45,606 nt of DNA from an uncultured Bacteroidales bacterium (GCA_949300335.1 CASGDV010000108.1:1-45606); one strand, 5' to 3'; numbered from the stretch's first letter, positions 33,870 through 43,359 are shown. The notes: a model not told the origin generated them from the letters alone. Numbers and translations are program-made.

Positions 33870-35033
33870 GTGGATATATCTTTTTTCATAGCATCGAGAC
33901 TCAGGTTCAGGGGAAGGACCGCTTCAATATGCATTGCCGTGAGTTTTACGGTAATGATAATTGCCGTGGCCGTATCTTCCGGATTCAGACTGGAAATCAG
34001 AAAAGGACTCTCCGATGTCACAGGAGATGTGCAGCTTGTTTCTTCGGAGTCTGATATAATGGATTCCACCCATCCGATTTCTTCAGAGCCGTCTTATCTT
34101 TCCAGACTTTTGTCAATTGAGCAGGTGGATACAGTCTTACCTGCAATATACAGGGCAGGTATTATAAAACATGGGGAGAATATCCATGGAGTGCTTTTCA
34201 AGGGTGAAGAGACAGCTGATTCCACCGGACTGGGCGTATCAATACCTTCAACCCTTTCAGATATGCTCGGCCTGCATGCAGGCGACAGTTTCACTGCTTA
34301 TTTCATATCCGACAAGGTCAAGGTAAGGAAGTTCAGGATAGACACGGTGTATGAGTCGGTATTTTCCGGAAAGGACAATATTATTGTTCATGCCGGTATC
34401 GAAGATCTCAGGAGAATCAACGGATGGGAATCCGCTCAGGTCTCAGCTCTGGAGATAATGCTGAAGGACAGGTTCAAGGATGAAAAACATATCCGGGAGG
34501 TGGAGCAGGAGGCCGGATTCATTGCCGGAACCTATTCGTCCGATGACGAGCCTTCAGTAATCGCTTCATCTTCAGTTTCGAGATATCCCCAGATGTTCGA
34601 TTGGCTGAATCTTATAGATTTCAATGTACTGTTCATCCTGATACTCATGACAGTTGTGGCCGGATTCAATATGATATCCGGTCTGCTCATACTCATGTTT
34701 GAGAATATATCGACCATCGGCCTTCTTAAATCTTTGGGAATGTCAAACGGCAGGGTAGCCCGTATCTTCATAGCCGCCTCGTCATCTTTGCTCCTTAAAG
34801 GAATGCTGGCAGGGAATCTCGTGGCATTTGCATTCTGCCTTATCCAGTCGGAGACCCGTCTCCTTAAACTGGATCCGGCCAATTATTTTCTGTCGCATGT
34901 TCCGGTCAATATAAGTTATGCGCAGGTCCTTTTAGCCGATTTTGCCGCCTATGCCGTCATAATGCTTCTGTTGATTATACCTTGCCGTTTTATTTCCAAG
35001 GTAGATCCTGCAGATACCGTCAGGGTCAGGTAA
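33870..35033 (+). CDS. LolC/LolE-type ABC transporter permease
   Basis: A 387-residue FtsX-family permease with an N-terminal helix (about 20-40), a large periplasmic domain (about 45-245), and three C-terminal helices (about 255-290, 305-330, 355-380) with LLILMFENISTIGLLKSLGMSNGRVARIF, the cytoplasmic coupling segment. This layout is that of LolC/LolE, which pull lipoproteins out of the inner membrane. In Bacteroidota a single such gene often serves both roles. No LolD ATPase gene is adjacent. Confidence 0.82.
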   Translation: MDISFFIASRLRFRGRTASICIAVSFTVMIIAVAVSSGFRLEIRKGLSDVTGDVQLVSSESDIMDSTHPISSEPSYLSRLLSIEQVDTVLPAIYRAGIIKHGENIHGVLFKGEETADSTGLGVSIPSTLSDMLGLHAGDSFTAYFISDKVKVRKFRIDTVYESVFSGKDNIIVHAGIEDLRRINGWESAQVSALEIMLKDRFKDEKHIREVEQEAGFIAGTYSSDDEPSVIASSSVSRYPQMFDWLNLIDFNVLFILILMTVVAGFNMISGLLILMFENISTIGLLKSLGMSNGRVARIFIAASSSLLLKGMLAGNLVAFAFCLIQSETRLLKLDPANYFLSHVPVNISYAQVLLADFAAYAVIMLLLIIPCRFISKVDPADTVRVR

Positions 35034-35050
35034 ATCTGGTGTATAACAGA

Positions 35051-36121
35051 TTATTCTGGACATATCTGGCGGAACTTGTCATAGAGGGACATTACGTTAT
35101 CGACATAATTAATGGTTTCGGTCCCTTTGAATATGCCATGCCTGATTGTATCGCAATTCTCAACCGAGTCCGCGTCGCTCATATGCGGGATGATTTTCAC
35201 TATATCTTCCCATTTCCCGGCATCCGCATTCATGAGTCTTGCATAATTTCTGCAGTCGGCAATCCTTCCTTCTCCTGCATTGTATGCCGCCAGAGTAAAT
35301 TTGATTCTTTCTTCCGGAGCGATATCCCTGTATAGTTTCTGAAGTCTTTTAAGATGTTCGGTTCCCGTTTCAATGTTCAGTTCGGGATCCAGAAGGTCTT
35401 CAGCTCCGTAATGCGACGCTGTGTTCGGCATTACCTGCATGAGTCCGTAGGCTCCTCTGAATGAGCGAGAGTTGATTGAAAATTTCGACTCCTGATAGAT
35501 TACAGCTGCCAGCATACGCCAGTCCCATCCGATTTTTTCCGCATACTCTTTTATTATTTCGTCGTATGGGCTGATTCTGCCTTTGTAATATCCGGCCGAT
35601 ACATTCCGGTGCTGGTTGAAAGATGTGTTGAAGTCGTTCTGGAGTTGCTGGAACTCGTCGGTTTGCATGTTGGAGCCGGACCACAAGTTTATCTTTCTGG
35701 CTTCAAGGGTGTTTTCTGATTTTACTACCCATACTGCACAGTCTCCTATCAGTTTGGAGTTGCTGACTCCGGTACAGTCCATGGCATTGGACGGCGAAGT
35801 CACCAGTATGTCTATGACGCCTTTTCTCAAGGAATCAAGATAGTTTTCGTTTCTGTTTGCTGCAGCAATTATGACTTTTTTGCCATTGTCTTCAGCAAAA
35901 CGGTTCAGCAATTCATAGTTGAAGCCCGTCTGCAGGCCCTTCGATGAATACATGTCATCACCAAGGTCGATAGCACATCGAATGGTGTCGGCTGCGAAAA
36001 ATCCTACTTTTTCATAACTTCCTGCAAGCCGTGTCCTGTTGAAACAGGGAAGCATGACGAGAAGGATGACAGTAGTAAGCGCATTTCTTGCAATCAATTT
36101 CTGTTTTTCCGTCAAATTCAT
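35051..36121 (-). CDS. mltF: MltF-like membrane-bound lytic transglycosylase
   Basis: A 356-residue protein with an N-terminal anchor (LIARNALTTVILLVMLP), an ABC-type substrate-binding domain (about 35-170, IRCAIDLGDDMYSSKGLQTGFNYELLNRFA), and a C-terminal SLT domain with the catalytic Glu in VIYQESKFSINS followed by GAYGLMQVMPNTA and AAYNAGEGRI. It cleaves peptidoglycan glycosidic bonds. A longer frame starts at TTG 36139, but ATG 36121 is preferred. It lies 52 bp after the porin gene, probably in one unit. Confidence 0.86.
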   Translation of the reverse strand: MNLTEKQKLIARNALTTVILLVMLPCFNRTRLAGSYEKVGFFAADTIRCAIDLGDDMYSSKGLQTGFNYELLNRFAEDNGKKVIIAAANRNENYLDSLRKGVIDILVTSPSNAMDCTGVSNSKLIGDCAVWVVKSENTLEARKINLWSGSNMQTDEFQQLQNDFNTSFNQHRNVSAGYYKGRISPYDEIIKEYAEKIGWDWRMLAAVIYQESKFSINSRSFRGAYGLMQVMPNTASHYGAEDLLDPELNIETGTEHLKRLQKLYRDIAPEERIKFTLAAYNAGEGRIADCRNYARLMNADAGKWEDIVKIIPHMSDADSVENCDTIRHGIFKGTETINYVDNVMSLYDKFRQICPE

Positions 36122-36173
36122 AATATTTATGTTTGGCAAGTGCCGCCCTAAGTCTTATTTCCCAATAATGAAC

Positions 36174-38969
36174 TTAGCGGCTTGGTGACGAGGCCTTTCC
36201 GGAATTGGCCGATAAAGTACCTCCTACACTTGCGTTTCTGTTCGGCAGGACATAGAAAGGCCAGAAGATTCCGAACTTGAAAGCTCTCTGCGGACGAATA
36301 TAATGGTGCGCGGAGAAATAGTCCGCCGAATCGTTCGGCCATCCCATACCTACGTTGACAAGCTTGACAAAAATGCATGCCCGTTTCCATTGGATATTGA
36401 CGAAAACGTCTATATCCGGACAATTTCCGTATTTTTCTTCTACTTGGTTGTGGAAATCTCCCAAAACCGGATTATATGCCGGTGCATACCATTTCGTATT
36501 ATATATGGCGTTTGCTCCGATTTGCATCTGCATTACATTTTTGACAACGTTGAACTGGAAATAGTATCTCAAGTTCAGTGCCAAAGTCGGCAAAGGCATG
36601 ACTTCCGTATCGGATGACAGTTGGAATAAGGCACGGTGGTCGAAATGGAAATTCCATACCTTGAAATTTTTCATCAATGACGCTGTCATCACGCTCATCG
36701 GCTTTGTATTCTGCCTTACTATGCCTAAAGTATCATAATAAATGTTGTTGTTCAGAAGAGCATATCCGAAAGATGCACCAAGCTTCCATCTCGGAATGCT
36801 CAATGATGCTTCTATCCTGGTATCGGATATCTTTCCGAAATCATTTTCCCATTTGTAATGGTTTGTCAGTATTCTCTGCTGATAATGGTCAGGTTCGGTA
36901 AGATTCGTTTCAAAATGGGCTGCGAGCGTTATCGGACTGTTGCGTTCCTTTCTGAAAGGATATGTGCTGAAGGAAATGTTTCCCTGCACTCCGAAATCGT
37001 TTATTTCGTGACCGAGGAAATTGTATTTCCCGGTGGCGTCCCATGAAAGATATTTCTTGAATTGTCCTTGTGCTCCGGCATATAGATATGTGGAGTTCAG
37101 AACGGTATTTCGTTGTTTGGAAAGATAGCTGTTTTCCTGGAAATCATAATAGTTGAGGAGTTTGTTTCCTATTCCCACATCCAGTTTTGAAACTATCCCG
37201 TCGTCTGACCATGGCTGTAGTCTGAGGAACAGCCTGTTGTCAAACCTCATCACTCTCATAGAGTCCGAGCTTGATGTCGGGTTAAGGTAAAAAGTATTGT
37301 TGTAGAAATCCTTTCCGAAATCATCGGTAATGTTATCCGTATACAGTTTAGTAAATACGGAGTATTCAGAACAGTGCCCGATGAACGCCGTTGTGACATC
37401 GGTGTCCATGGTGTCGGGAAGTTCCTGACCGTCCTCCATGGACGCCTCTTTCTCAAGAAGGGCTTGTATGGCGAGGCTGTCTCCGGTAGCCATGATGCTG
37501 TCCCTGACGAACTGTTCCCTTTTGATGGCTTTTTTCTTTCCTATGTTCTTGATGAAGTCGAAAGGTATTCTGTATGACTGGTCAAGGAATACGGTGTTTT
37601 TCTTTATCTTGTTGGACGCATCGGAAAGATGGACATCTATTTCTCTGGCATCTACCGTCGTATCCCTTATCCAGAAATTGTCTACGATTCCACCGTTCTC
37701 GCTTTTCTCTATCTTGTTGTAGATGTATCCGGCATGCATCAGGTACCTTTTTCCCATATAGTTTGCCGCAGCGACGAAAGTCCTGTTGTCAGTGTCCTCG
37801 TTCTTCAACATTCCGTTCCCTCCGTATCTGTGGTATTCAAGGAGGATATTCAGCTCCGGAAGAATGTTCTGTGTAGTAAGTACCTTGATCTCGGATTCTT
37901 CTTTCTCCGTATTAGCAAACAGTGTCCCCCAGTAGGCAAGCTCCGTATAAGGTGTCTTCGTATTGTACATCGGGAGATTTTCCGGAGTATAGTTATATGT
38001 CAGATACGGTGAATAGAAACTTGCATCCCTGTCTTCCTCGCGCTTGAAAAAATCGAACGTCTGAACAGGGGAGCCTGAAACTCCAAGGTATGTGGCATTT
38101 ACATCTTCCTTAAAAAATGGATAGTCATTGAAATGATAGTTGTACGAAGTGTCCTGTGTCTGCAGACGTATGTTGTTGAAGTTCCTGTCGTGGTCCCACA
38201 TTATGAGTCTCTTGTATTGCATGGAATCGGGAACGGCGTATGTTTCCAGTATTCTCGGCGTACTTTCTATGATACTGTCCTTGACTGCTCTTATGCTGTC
38301 CTTCCTGTGCATGAGGCTGTCCATCTTGGCCAGCTGTTTCGGAAGTTCCTGTTCATATCTGTATTTTTTCTTTTCCCTTCTGCTCATGGAGTTGTACCAT
38401 GTTTCGAACTCTTTTCTGGCTATATCCGTCGAGTCTTTGCTGTAAAGCGAATCCAGCAGATGCAGTTCCAGACTGTCTCCGGCGGAAATCAGGGATTCCC
38501 TGATATGGAAACGTGTTACCGAGTCCTTGAGTGCAATGAAATATTTGTACCTTAACGGATCCGTCTCCTTGAGACTGTCGGGAACGGTTATCGTATCCGC
38601 TGCCATAATTGTCGTATCCGCAATCCCGTTTTGATGTATGATGCTGTCCTGGCCGTCTCCGCCCTGTATGACATATCCTGCCACTCCTGCCTGTCGCCCG
38701 TTCCCGAAATATAAAGTGTCGTCAGACACAGCATTACGGCTATCGTCACTGATGGTGTATTCCGATATCCCTGCATCGTTTTTCACTGTACTGTCTTGAA
38801 CAGGATATACGGGAATGTCGTTTTGGGTCGTGTCTTTCCAGCCGCTCAGAATACGATAATAAGGCATGCCCGAATCCAAAGCACGGCCGGCATCAATCCC
38901 GAAAGATTGGAATGCTCCTGTCCCTAACAACAAGATGGGGAACCATATGTTTTTTAAACAATTCCTCAT
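36174..38969 (-). CDS. Porin_10-family putative outer-membrane porin
   Basis: A 931-residue protein: signal peptide (NIWFPILLLGTGAFQSFG), an N-terminal 250-residue region rich in Asp/Ser and charged segments, then a large beta-barrel part made of alternating strands (from about 280) ending GIFWPFYVLPNRNASVGG. This matches the Bacteroidota putative porin family (Porin_10). Such proteins are exported outer-membrane barrels of unknown substrate. The ATG at 38990 overlaps the -7 box, so ATG 38969 (MRNCLKN) is the start. Followed by mltF. Confidence 0.82.
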   Translation of the reverse strand: MRNCLKNIWFPILLLGTGAFQSFGIDAGRALDSGMPYYRILSGWKDTTQNDIPVYPVQDSTVKNDAGISEYTISDDSRNAVSDDTLYFGNGRQAGVAGYVIQGGDGQDSIIHQNGIADTTIMAADTITVPDSLKETDPLRYKYFIALKDSVTRFHIRESLISAGDSLELHLLDSLYSKDSTDIARKEFETWYNSMSRREKKKYRYEQELPKQLAKMDSLMHRKDSIRAVKDSIIESTPRILETYAVPDSMQYKRLIMWDHDRNFNNIRLQTQDTSYNYHFNDYPFFKEDVNATYLGVSGSPVQTFDFFKREEDRDASFYSPYLTYNYTPENLPMYNTKTPYTELAYWGTLFANTEKEESEIKVLTTQNILPELNILLEYHRYGGNGMLKNEDTDNRTFVAAANYMGKRYLMHAGYIYNKIEKSENGGIVDNFWIRDTTVDAREIDVHLSDASNKIKKNTVFLDQSYRIPFDFIKNIGKKKAIKREQFVRDSIMATGDSLAIQALLEKEASMEDGQELPDTMDTDVTTAFIGHCSEYSVFTKLYTDNITDDFGKDFYNNTFYLNPTSSSDSMRVMRFDNRLFLRLQPWSDDGIVSKLDVGIGNKLLNYYDFQENSYLSKQRNTVLNSTYLYAGAQGQFKKYLSWDATGKYNFLGHEINDFGVQGNISFSTYPFRKERNSPITLAAHFETNLTEPDHYQQRILTNHYKWENDFGKISDTRIEASLSIPRWKLGASFGYALLNNNIYYDTLGIVRQNTKPMSVMTASLMKNFKVWNFHFDHRALFQLSSDTEVMPLPTLALNLRYYFQFNVVKNVMQMQIGANAIYNTKWYAPAYNPVLGDFHNQVEEKYGNCPDIDVFVNIQWKRACIFVKLVNVGMGWPNDSADYFSAHHYIRPQRAFKFGIFWPFYVLPNRNASVGGTLSANSGKASSPSR

Positions 38970-38979
38970 ATCAAGCCCG

Positions 38980-39010
38980 CAAAGGTACATAATATATTAT
39001 TAATTACCAA
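38980..39010 (-). promoter_or_regulatory. Promoter of the porin gene
   Basis: On the minus strand TTG (39010-39008), a 20-bp spacer, then TACCTTTG (38987-38980): an exact match to the Bacteroidota -33/-7 promoter, 10 bp before ATG 38969. Confidence 0.8.
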
Positions 39011-39021
39011 ATTGACACTTC

Positions 39022-39038
39022 TGGCCACTATATGGCCA
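39022..39038. promoter_or_regulatory. Candidate operator TGGCCA-N5-TGGCCA
   Basis: Two TGGCCA half-sites (39022-39027, 39033-39038) 11 bp apart centre to centre, in dyad symmetry, 12 bp upstream of the porin -33 box. The spacing of one helix turn suits a dimeric regulator. No regulator gene is near. Confidence 0.35.
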
Positions 39039-39120
39039 CGTCGCCTGTCCCTCTTTCTGTCCCTTGGGAAACACATACTTTTCCCGATAATCCTTTAATA
39101 GGTGAAAACCGATTCTGAAA

Positions 39121-39161
39121 ATAAGACAGGAGGAAACCTGTGCGGCTTCCTCCTGTCTTAT
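39121..39161 (-). terminator. Strong terminator after rpmH
   Basis: A perfect 15-bp stem (ATAAGACAGGAGGAA 39121-39135, TTCCTCCTGTCTTAT 39147-39161, 11-base loop). Read on the minus strand it ends with TTTT, 30 bp after the rpmH stop. Confidence 0.85.
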
Positions 39162-39190
39162 CTTGCATTTCCTTAATGATAAGGAAAAGA

Positions 39191-39343
39191 CTAGAATCTG
39201 TCTTCTGATGAAACAGTCAGTTTCTTACGTCCATGACGACGGCGTGCTGCCAGAACACGACGTCCGTTCGGTGTGGACATGCGCTCGCGGAATCCGTGTT
39301 TGTTGCGGCGCTTGCGCTGCGATGGTTGGAATGTTCTTTTCAT
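39191..39343 (-). CDS. rpmH: 50S ribosomal protein L34
   Basis: A 50-codon gene. The translated product begins [20 protein letters not shown] and continues [24 protein letters not shown], the nearly invariant L34 sequence, with a short acidic tail ending SSEDRF. It is too short for usual length cut-offs. It has its own promoter, whose -33 box lies in the end of rsmG, and a strong hairpin terminator. It lies among polA, sigma factor and rsmG; in many bacteria rpmH is instead beside dnaA/rnpA. Confidence 0.97.
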   Translation of the reverse strand: MKRTFQPSQRKRRNKHGFRERMSTPNGRRVLAARRRHGRKKLTVSSEDRF

Positions 39344-39384
39344 TATTTTGTGTTTTTATATTTTCATGCGTACAAATGGGAGTG

Positions 39385-39414
39385 CAAAGGTAGTCTTTTT
39401 CATTTTATTTGCAA
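39385..39414 (-). promoter_or_regulatory. Promoter of rpmH
   Basis: On the minus strand TTG (39414-39412), a 19-bp spacer, then TACCTTTG (39392-39385): exact -33/-7 match. The TTG lies inside the last codons of rsmG (stop at 39400-39402). The leader is about 35 bases. Confidence 0.8.
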
Positions 39415-40092
39415 AGGATTTTTTATGAAAATGACAAATTTCTCTTTGAAATACTCTTCTTTCAACCAATTGCCGACGGGCCAGACGCTTGCCTGTTTGG
39501 GGTTGAAACCTGTCTTTCTGGCTGCCTGGCTGATTTCTTCAGCAATATTGCCTCCTTTCAGATAAAGGATTCCTTTCCGGTATTTGTTTTTGACGAACCC
39601 CATGAAATTGTCAAGTGAAGTGACTGCCCTCGATACTATGAAGCCGAATTTTCCGTTAAGGTTTTCAGCTCTGTCATGTATGGTTTCCACATTGTCCAGC
39701 TGCAATTCATGACTGACCGAGGAGGCAACTATGATTTTCTTGTTTACGGAATCGCATAGTGTGAATCTTGCTTCGGGAAACAAGATTGCCAGCGGTATTC
39801 CGGGAAATCCTCCTCCTGTACCGAGATCGAGCACGGTTTCCCGCTGCCCATCTTTTCCTGCGGACAAGCATTCATACAGTTCCGGATAGACGTTTTTTAG
39901 AAATACGGCAATGGAAAGGGAATGCAGTACATGGTGGCTGTAAAGTCCATCGATATCTTTTCGGGAAATGACATTTATTCTGGAGTTCCATTCATTGTAG
40001 AGACTCTCAAGCTGCCTGAATTTATCCAGCTGTTCCGGAGCAATGCCTGGAAACGCTTCTCTGGCAATTGTTTCAAATTCTTCAAATTTCAT
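39400..40092 (-). CDS. rsmG: 16S rRNA (guanine527-N7)-methyltransferase RsmG
   Basis: A 230-residue class I methyltransferase that modifies G527 in the 530 loop of 16S rRNA; its loss gives low-level streptomycin resistance. The SAM motif is VLDLGTGGGFPGIPLAI (about 88-104), and family signatures are LYNEWNSRINVISRKD at the N-terminus and FIVSRAVTSLDNF later. Downstream of the sigma gene (17 bp) and overlapping the rpmH promoter. Confidence 0.94.
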   Translation of the reverse strand: MKFEEFETIAREAFPGIAPEQLDKFRQLESLYNEWNSRINVISRKDIDGLYSHHVLHSLSIAVFLKNVYPELYECLSAGKDGQRETVLDLGTGGGFPGIPLAILFPEARFTLCDSVNKKIIVASSVSHELQLDNVETIHDRAENLNGKFGFIVSRAVTSLDNFMGFVKNKYRKGILYLKGGNIAEEISQAARKTGFNPKQASVWPVGNWLKEEYFKEKFVIFIKNPLQIK

Positions 40093-40109
40093 CTGTAGGA
40101 CAGTTTGTT

Positions 40110-40709
40110 TTACATGAGTTCGTCGGATGTTTCCATCATTTTCAGCAGAAGGGATTTTGCTCGCCTGATTCTCGTTTTAACTGTGTTGAGCGGCATATCC
40201 AGTTCATCCGCTATTTCCTTGTATCCGAAATTGTCTATGAGATTCATTTTTGCTATGAGCCGGTATTCGTCCTTGAGCTTTTCTATGTTGGTCAGCCATT
40301 TGTCGTATTCCTGCTGAATGATTATGCTTTCCTCCGGGGTCTGCATCAAGGCGGGAATTTCATTCATTTCCGCAATCTTCTCACTGATTGATGTCGTCGG
40401 CATATTGTTCTTTTCCCGGTCCTTCTTGTTTATGTGATCGAATGCTGTGTTTCTTGCTATTCTGTAGAGCCAGGTCGAAAACTTATATTCGGGATTGTAT
40501 GAAGATATCTGGCTGAATGCTTTCTGGAAACTTTCAAGGCAGATGTCTTCTATATCTTCTTTCTGACTGATATAATGTGATATATGATTCCTTACGCCGC
40601 TGTGGTAGCGCGTATACAGAACTATGAATGCCGCCTGATTGTGATCAAGAGCCATTGTCACAAGTTCGGAATCGTTTTTGTTAGTGAGCTTCGAGCCAAT
40701 TTTTTCCAT
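40110..40709 (-). CDS. ECF-type sigma factor
   Basis: A 199-residue sigma-70 family protein with only regions 2 and 4. Region 2 has FIVLYTRYHSGVRNHISHYI, DIEDICLESFQKAFSQI and FSTWLYRIARNTAFDHINKKDR. Region 4 has NFGYKEIADELDMPLNTVKTRIRRAKSLL, the helix-turn-helix that reads the -35 box. The ATG lies inside the end of polA (29-bp overlap), so it is probably made together with polA and rsmG. No anti-sigma gene is adjacent. Target promoters are unknown. Confidence 0.9.
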   Translation of the reverse strand: MEKIGSKLTNKNDSELVTMALDHNQAAFIVLYTRYHSGVRNHISHYISQKEDIEDICLESFQKAFSQISSYNPEYKFSTWLYRIARNTAFDHINKKDREKNNMPTTSISEKIAEMNEIPALMQTPEESIIIQQEYDKWLTNIEKLKDEYRLIAKMNLIDNFGYKEIADELDMPLNTVKTRIRRAKSLLLKMMETSDELM

Positions 40710-43335
40710 AATTGCATTCTACGGTTAGAGGAATGGATAAGGTGATTACATTTTCCATTTCCTGTTTTATGATGTGCGACAGATCGTCTACTTCATCCTG
40801 ATATGCGTCAAAAAGCAGTTCGTCATGTATCTGGAGTGCCATGCGGCTTTTGACGCCGGCTTCAGACATTTTCCTGTCAAGCCGTATCATGGCAAGTTTT
40901 ATTATGTCCGCTGCGGTTCCCTGAATTGGGGCGTTGATTGCATTCCTTTCTGCCAGTGCCCTTACCGTGGCATTGTGCGAGGTTATGTCAGGAAGATATC
41001 TGCGTCTTCCGAAAAGTGTCTCGACATATCCTTTTTCCTTAGCCGAAGCAATGATATCGCTTATGTAAGATGAAATTGCAGGGAAATTAGCATAATAGTC
41101 ATCTATGATTTTTTTAGCATCGCTTCTGCTTATTCTTAACCTTTGCGCGAGCCCGAAAGCCGATATACCGTACATTATTCCGAAATTGGCGGTTTTGGCA
41201 ATTCTTCTCTGTTCAGGCGTGACTTCGCCTATCTCCGTTCCGAAAATTTTCGAGGCTGTCATGGCGTGAACGTCAAGTCCGTGTCTGAAAGCTTCCGTGA
41301 GATGTTTGTCGCAACTCAGGTGGGCCATTATTCTCAATTCTATCTGGGAATAGTCGGCTGAAATGATAAGACCGTCCTTTCTTTCGGATACGAATGCCTT
41401 CCTGATTTCTTTCCCGCGTTCTGTCCTTATAGGGATATTCTGAAGATTCGGTTTGGATGAACTCAGACGTCCGGTTGCTGTAAGAGACTGGTTGAATGTC
41501 GTATGTATTTTACCTGTAACAGGTGATATGAAATTGTGGAAAGGCTCGATGTAGGTTGACAATAATTTCTTTACGGCCCTGTACTCCAGTATCCTGTTTA
41601 TTACCGGATGTTTCCCGGAAAGTCCCAAAAGTGTTTCCTCATCAGTAGGATAGGCGTATTTCACACCCGTCTTTCCTTTTATTTTCGGATCCAGTTTCAA
41701 CTTTTCAAACAGGAGGGCACCTATCTGCTTTGGGGACATTATGTTCAAATCCGGCTCGTCTGCCATTTCCCTTATGTCTTCCTGTATGTCGGAGAGTTCT
41801 TTTGACAGGGACATTGCATATTTTTCGAGTTGACTCATGTCCACTCTGACCCCCTGACGCTCCATTCTGCCAAGCACCCTGATGAGTGGTTCTTCCATCT
41901 TCATGAACAGGTCCGTGACAGACATATTGTCCATTTCCTCAATTATTTTCGGTCCGAGAAGCATGATTACCGCCGCTTCGGCACATCTGTCACGTGTCCC
42001 GGAAGCTTCGGAAACCGTGTCAAACAAGGTGGCCTGTACCGGTGTCCCGGTTTTCTCATCCGTCCCGCCCATTGTAATTCCGAGATAGCTTTTGGCCAGA
42101 ATATCCAGTTTATGGCTTTTTTCAGGATTGATGAGATAATGCATCAGTTCTATATCCATCAGTCTGCCTTTCATTTCATGGCCTCCGGAAATAAGCTGGT
42201 TCCGCTGTCTTTTCAGGTCATATCCGAATTTGTCGATTTTTTCATTCCCAATCAGTCCTGCGAAGTCATCTGCACTTCCTTCCGCAACATGGTTCGTGCC
42301 GTCATGAAATACACCTGCGGTTACTTTTTCCGGAACGGAAAAAATAGAATCGGAAGATGATTCTGCGATGATTGAACATTTACCTGTCAGCATCGCGAGT
42401 CTTGTCAGTTCTTCAGGACCTGTTTTTACAACTTCTACCGATGAAGTATCTTTTTTTACATTTGCAAACTTGCCGATATATCTTTTCAGGGAATCGAATT
42501 CATATTTGTTGAATAAATCTGCCAGTTGCGGAGAATATTCGGTATCCATGACCATATCCGCAAAATCGATGTTTACGGGAATGTCAGTCCTTATTGTCAC
42601 AAGTTCATGGCTGAGGCCTATATGATCCCTGGCGGAGATGAACGCCTCTTTCTGTTTGGGACTCAGTTCGTCGATGTGTAAATATATGTTGTCCACGGTT
42701 CCGTATCTGGATATGAGTTTGCCGGCGCCGACTTCTCCTACACCTTTCACTCCTGGGACATTGTCCGATGTGTCACCGCAGATGGTAAGCATCTCCACTA
42801 CCTGTAATGGATCGGATATGCCGTACTTCGAACATATGGCCTTGCTGTCCAGAATTTCCGGATTGCTTCCGGACTTGCCTTGCTTGTATTGAAGCACCAT
42901 GTCAGATACAAGCTGTCCGTAATCTTTGTCCGGTGTGACCATATATACTTTGAAACCTTCTTTTTCAGCGAGCTTCGAAACCGTTCCTATCATATCGTCC
43001 GCCTCATATCCCTTCTCCATCAGTACCGGAATATTCATTGCCCCGCACAATTCCGTCAGCGGTTCGAGAGAGTCGATTACAAGCTGCGGAGTCGCGTCCC
43101 TGTTGGCTTTGTATTCCGAATACAGTTCATGCCTGAATGTTTTACCCGGAGGATCGAAAGCGATTGCCATGTGGGTCGGTTTTTCTCTTTCTATAAGTTC
43201 CAGTATGTATTTCGTGAAGCCGAAGAGAACAGACATGTCCGCACCTTTGGAATTTATCATCGGACGTCTTAAAAATGCATAGTACATCTTGAAAATCAGC
43301 GCATGTCCGTCTATTAGAAAAAGTCTATTCTCCAT
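40681..43335 (-). CDS. polA: DNA polymerase I
   Basis: An 884-residue family A polymerase. The 5'-3' exonuclease domain (about 1-290) shows FLIDGHALIFKMYYAF, GYEADDMIG and TPDKDYGQLV. The middle (about 300-480) corresponds to the 3'-5' exonuclease domain but lacks its DxE motif (SIIAESSSDS stands in its place), so it is probably inactive. The polymerase has motif A DYSQIELRIMAHLS, motif B RRIAKTANFGIMYG and motif C QIHDELLFDA. A longer frame begins with TTG at 43362, which lies in the -7 box; ATG 43335 is used. The end overlaps the sigma gene. Confidence 0.93.
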   Translation of the reverse strand: MENRLFLIDGHALIFKMYYAFLRRPMINSKGADMSVLFGFTKYILELIEREKPTHMAIAFDPPGKTFRHELYSEYKANRDATPQLVIDSLEPLTELCGAMNIPVLMEKGYEADDMIGTVSKLAEKEGFKVYMVTPDKDYGQLVSDMVLQYKQGKSGSNPEILDSKAICSKYGISDPLQVVEMLTICGDTSDNVPGVKGVGEVGAGKLISRYGTVDNIYLHIDELSPKQKEAFISARDHIGLSHELVTIRTDIPVNIDFADMVMDTEYSPQLADLFNKYEFDSLKRYIGKFANVKKDTSSVEVVKTGPEELTRLAMLTGKCSIIAESSSDSIFSVPEKVTAGVFHDGTNHVAEGSADDFAGLIGNEKIDKFGYDLKRQRNQLISGGHEMKGRLMDIELMHYLINPEKSHKLDILAKSYLGITMGGTDEKTGTPVQATLFDTVSEASGTRDRCAEAAVIMLLGPKIIEEMDNMSVTDLFMKMEEPLIRVLGRMERQGVRVDMSQLEKYAMSLSKELSDIQEDIREMADEPDLNIMSPKQIGALLFEKLKLDPKIKGKTGVKYAYPTDEETLLGLSGKHPVINRILEYRAVKKLLSTYIEPFHNFISPVTGKIHTTFNQSLTATGRLSSSKPNLQNIPIRTERGKEIRKAFVSERKDGLIISADYSQIELRIMAHLSCDKHLTEAFRHGLDVHAMTASKIFGTEIGEVTPEQRRIAKTANFGIMYGISAFGLAQRLRISRSDAKKIIDDYYANFPAISSYISDIIASAKEKGYVETLFGRRRYLPDITSHNATVRALAERNAINAPIQGTAADIIKLAMIRLDRKMSEAGVKSRMALQIHDELLFDAYQDEVDDLSHIIKQEMENVITLSIPLTVECNYGKNWLEAH

Positions 43336-43359
43336 TCTTAGGAATTGTTGATTGAATCC

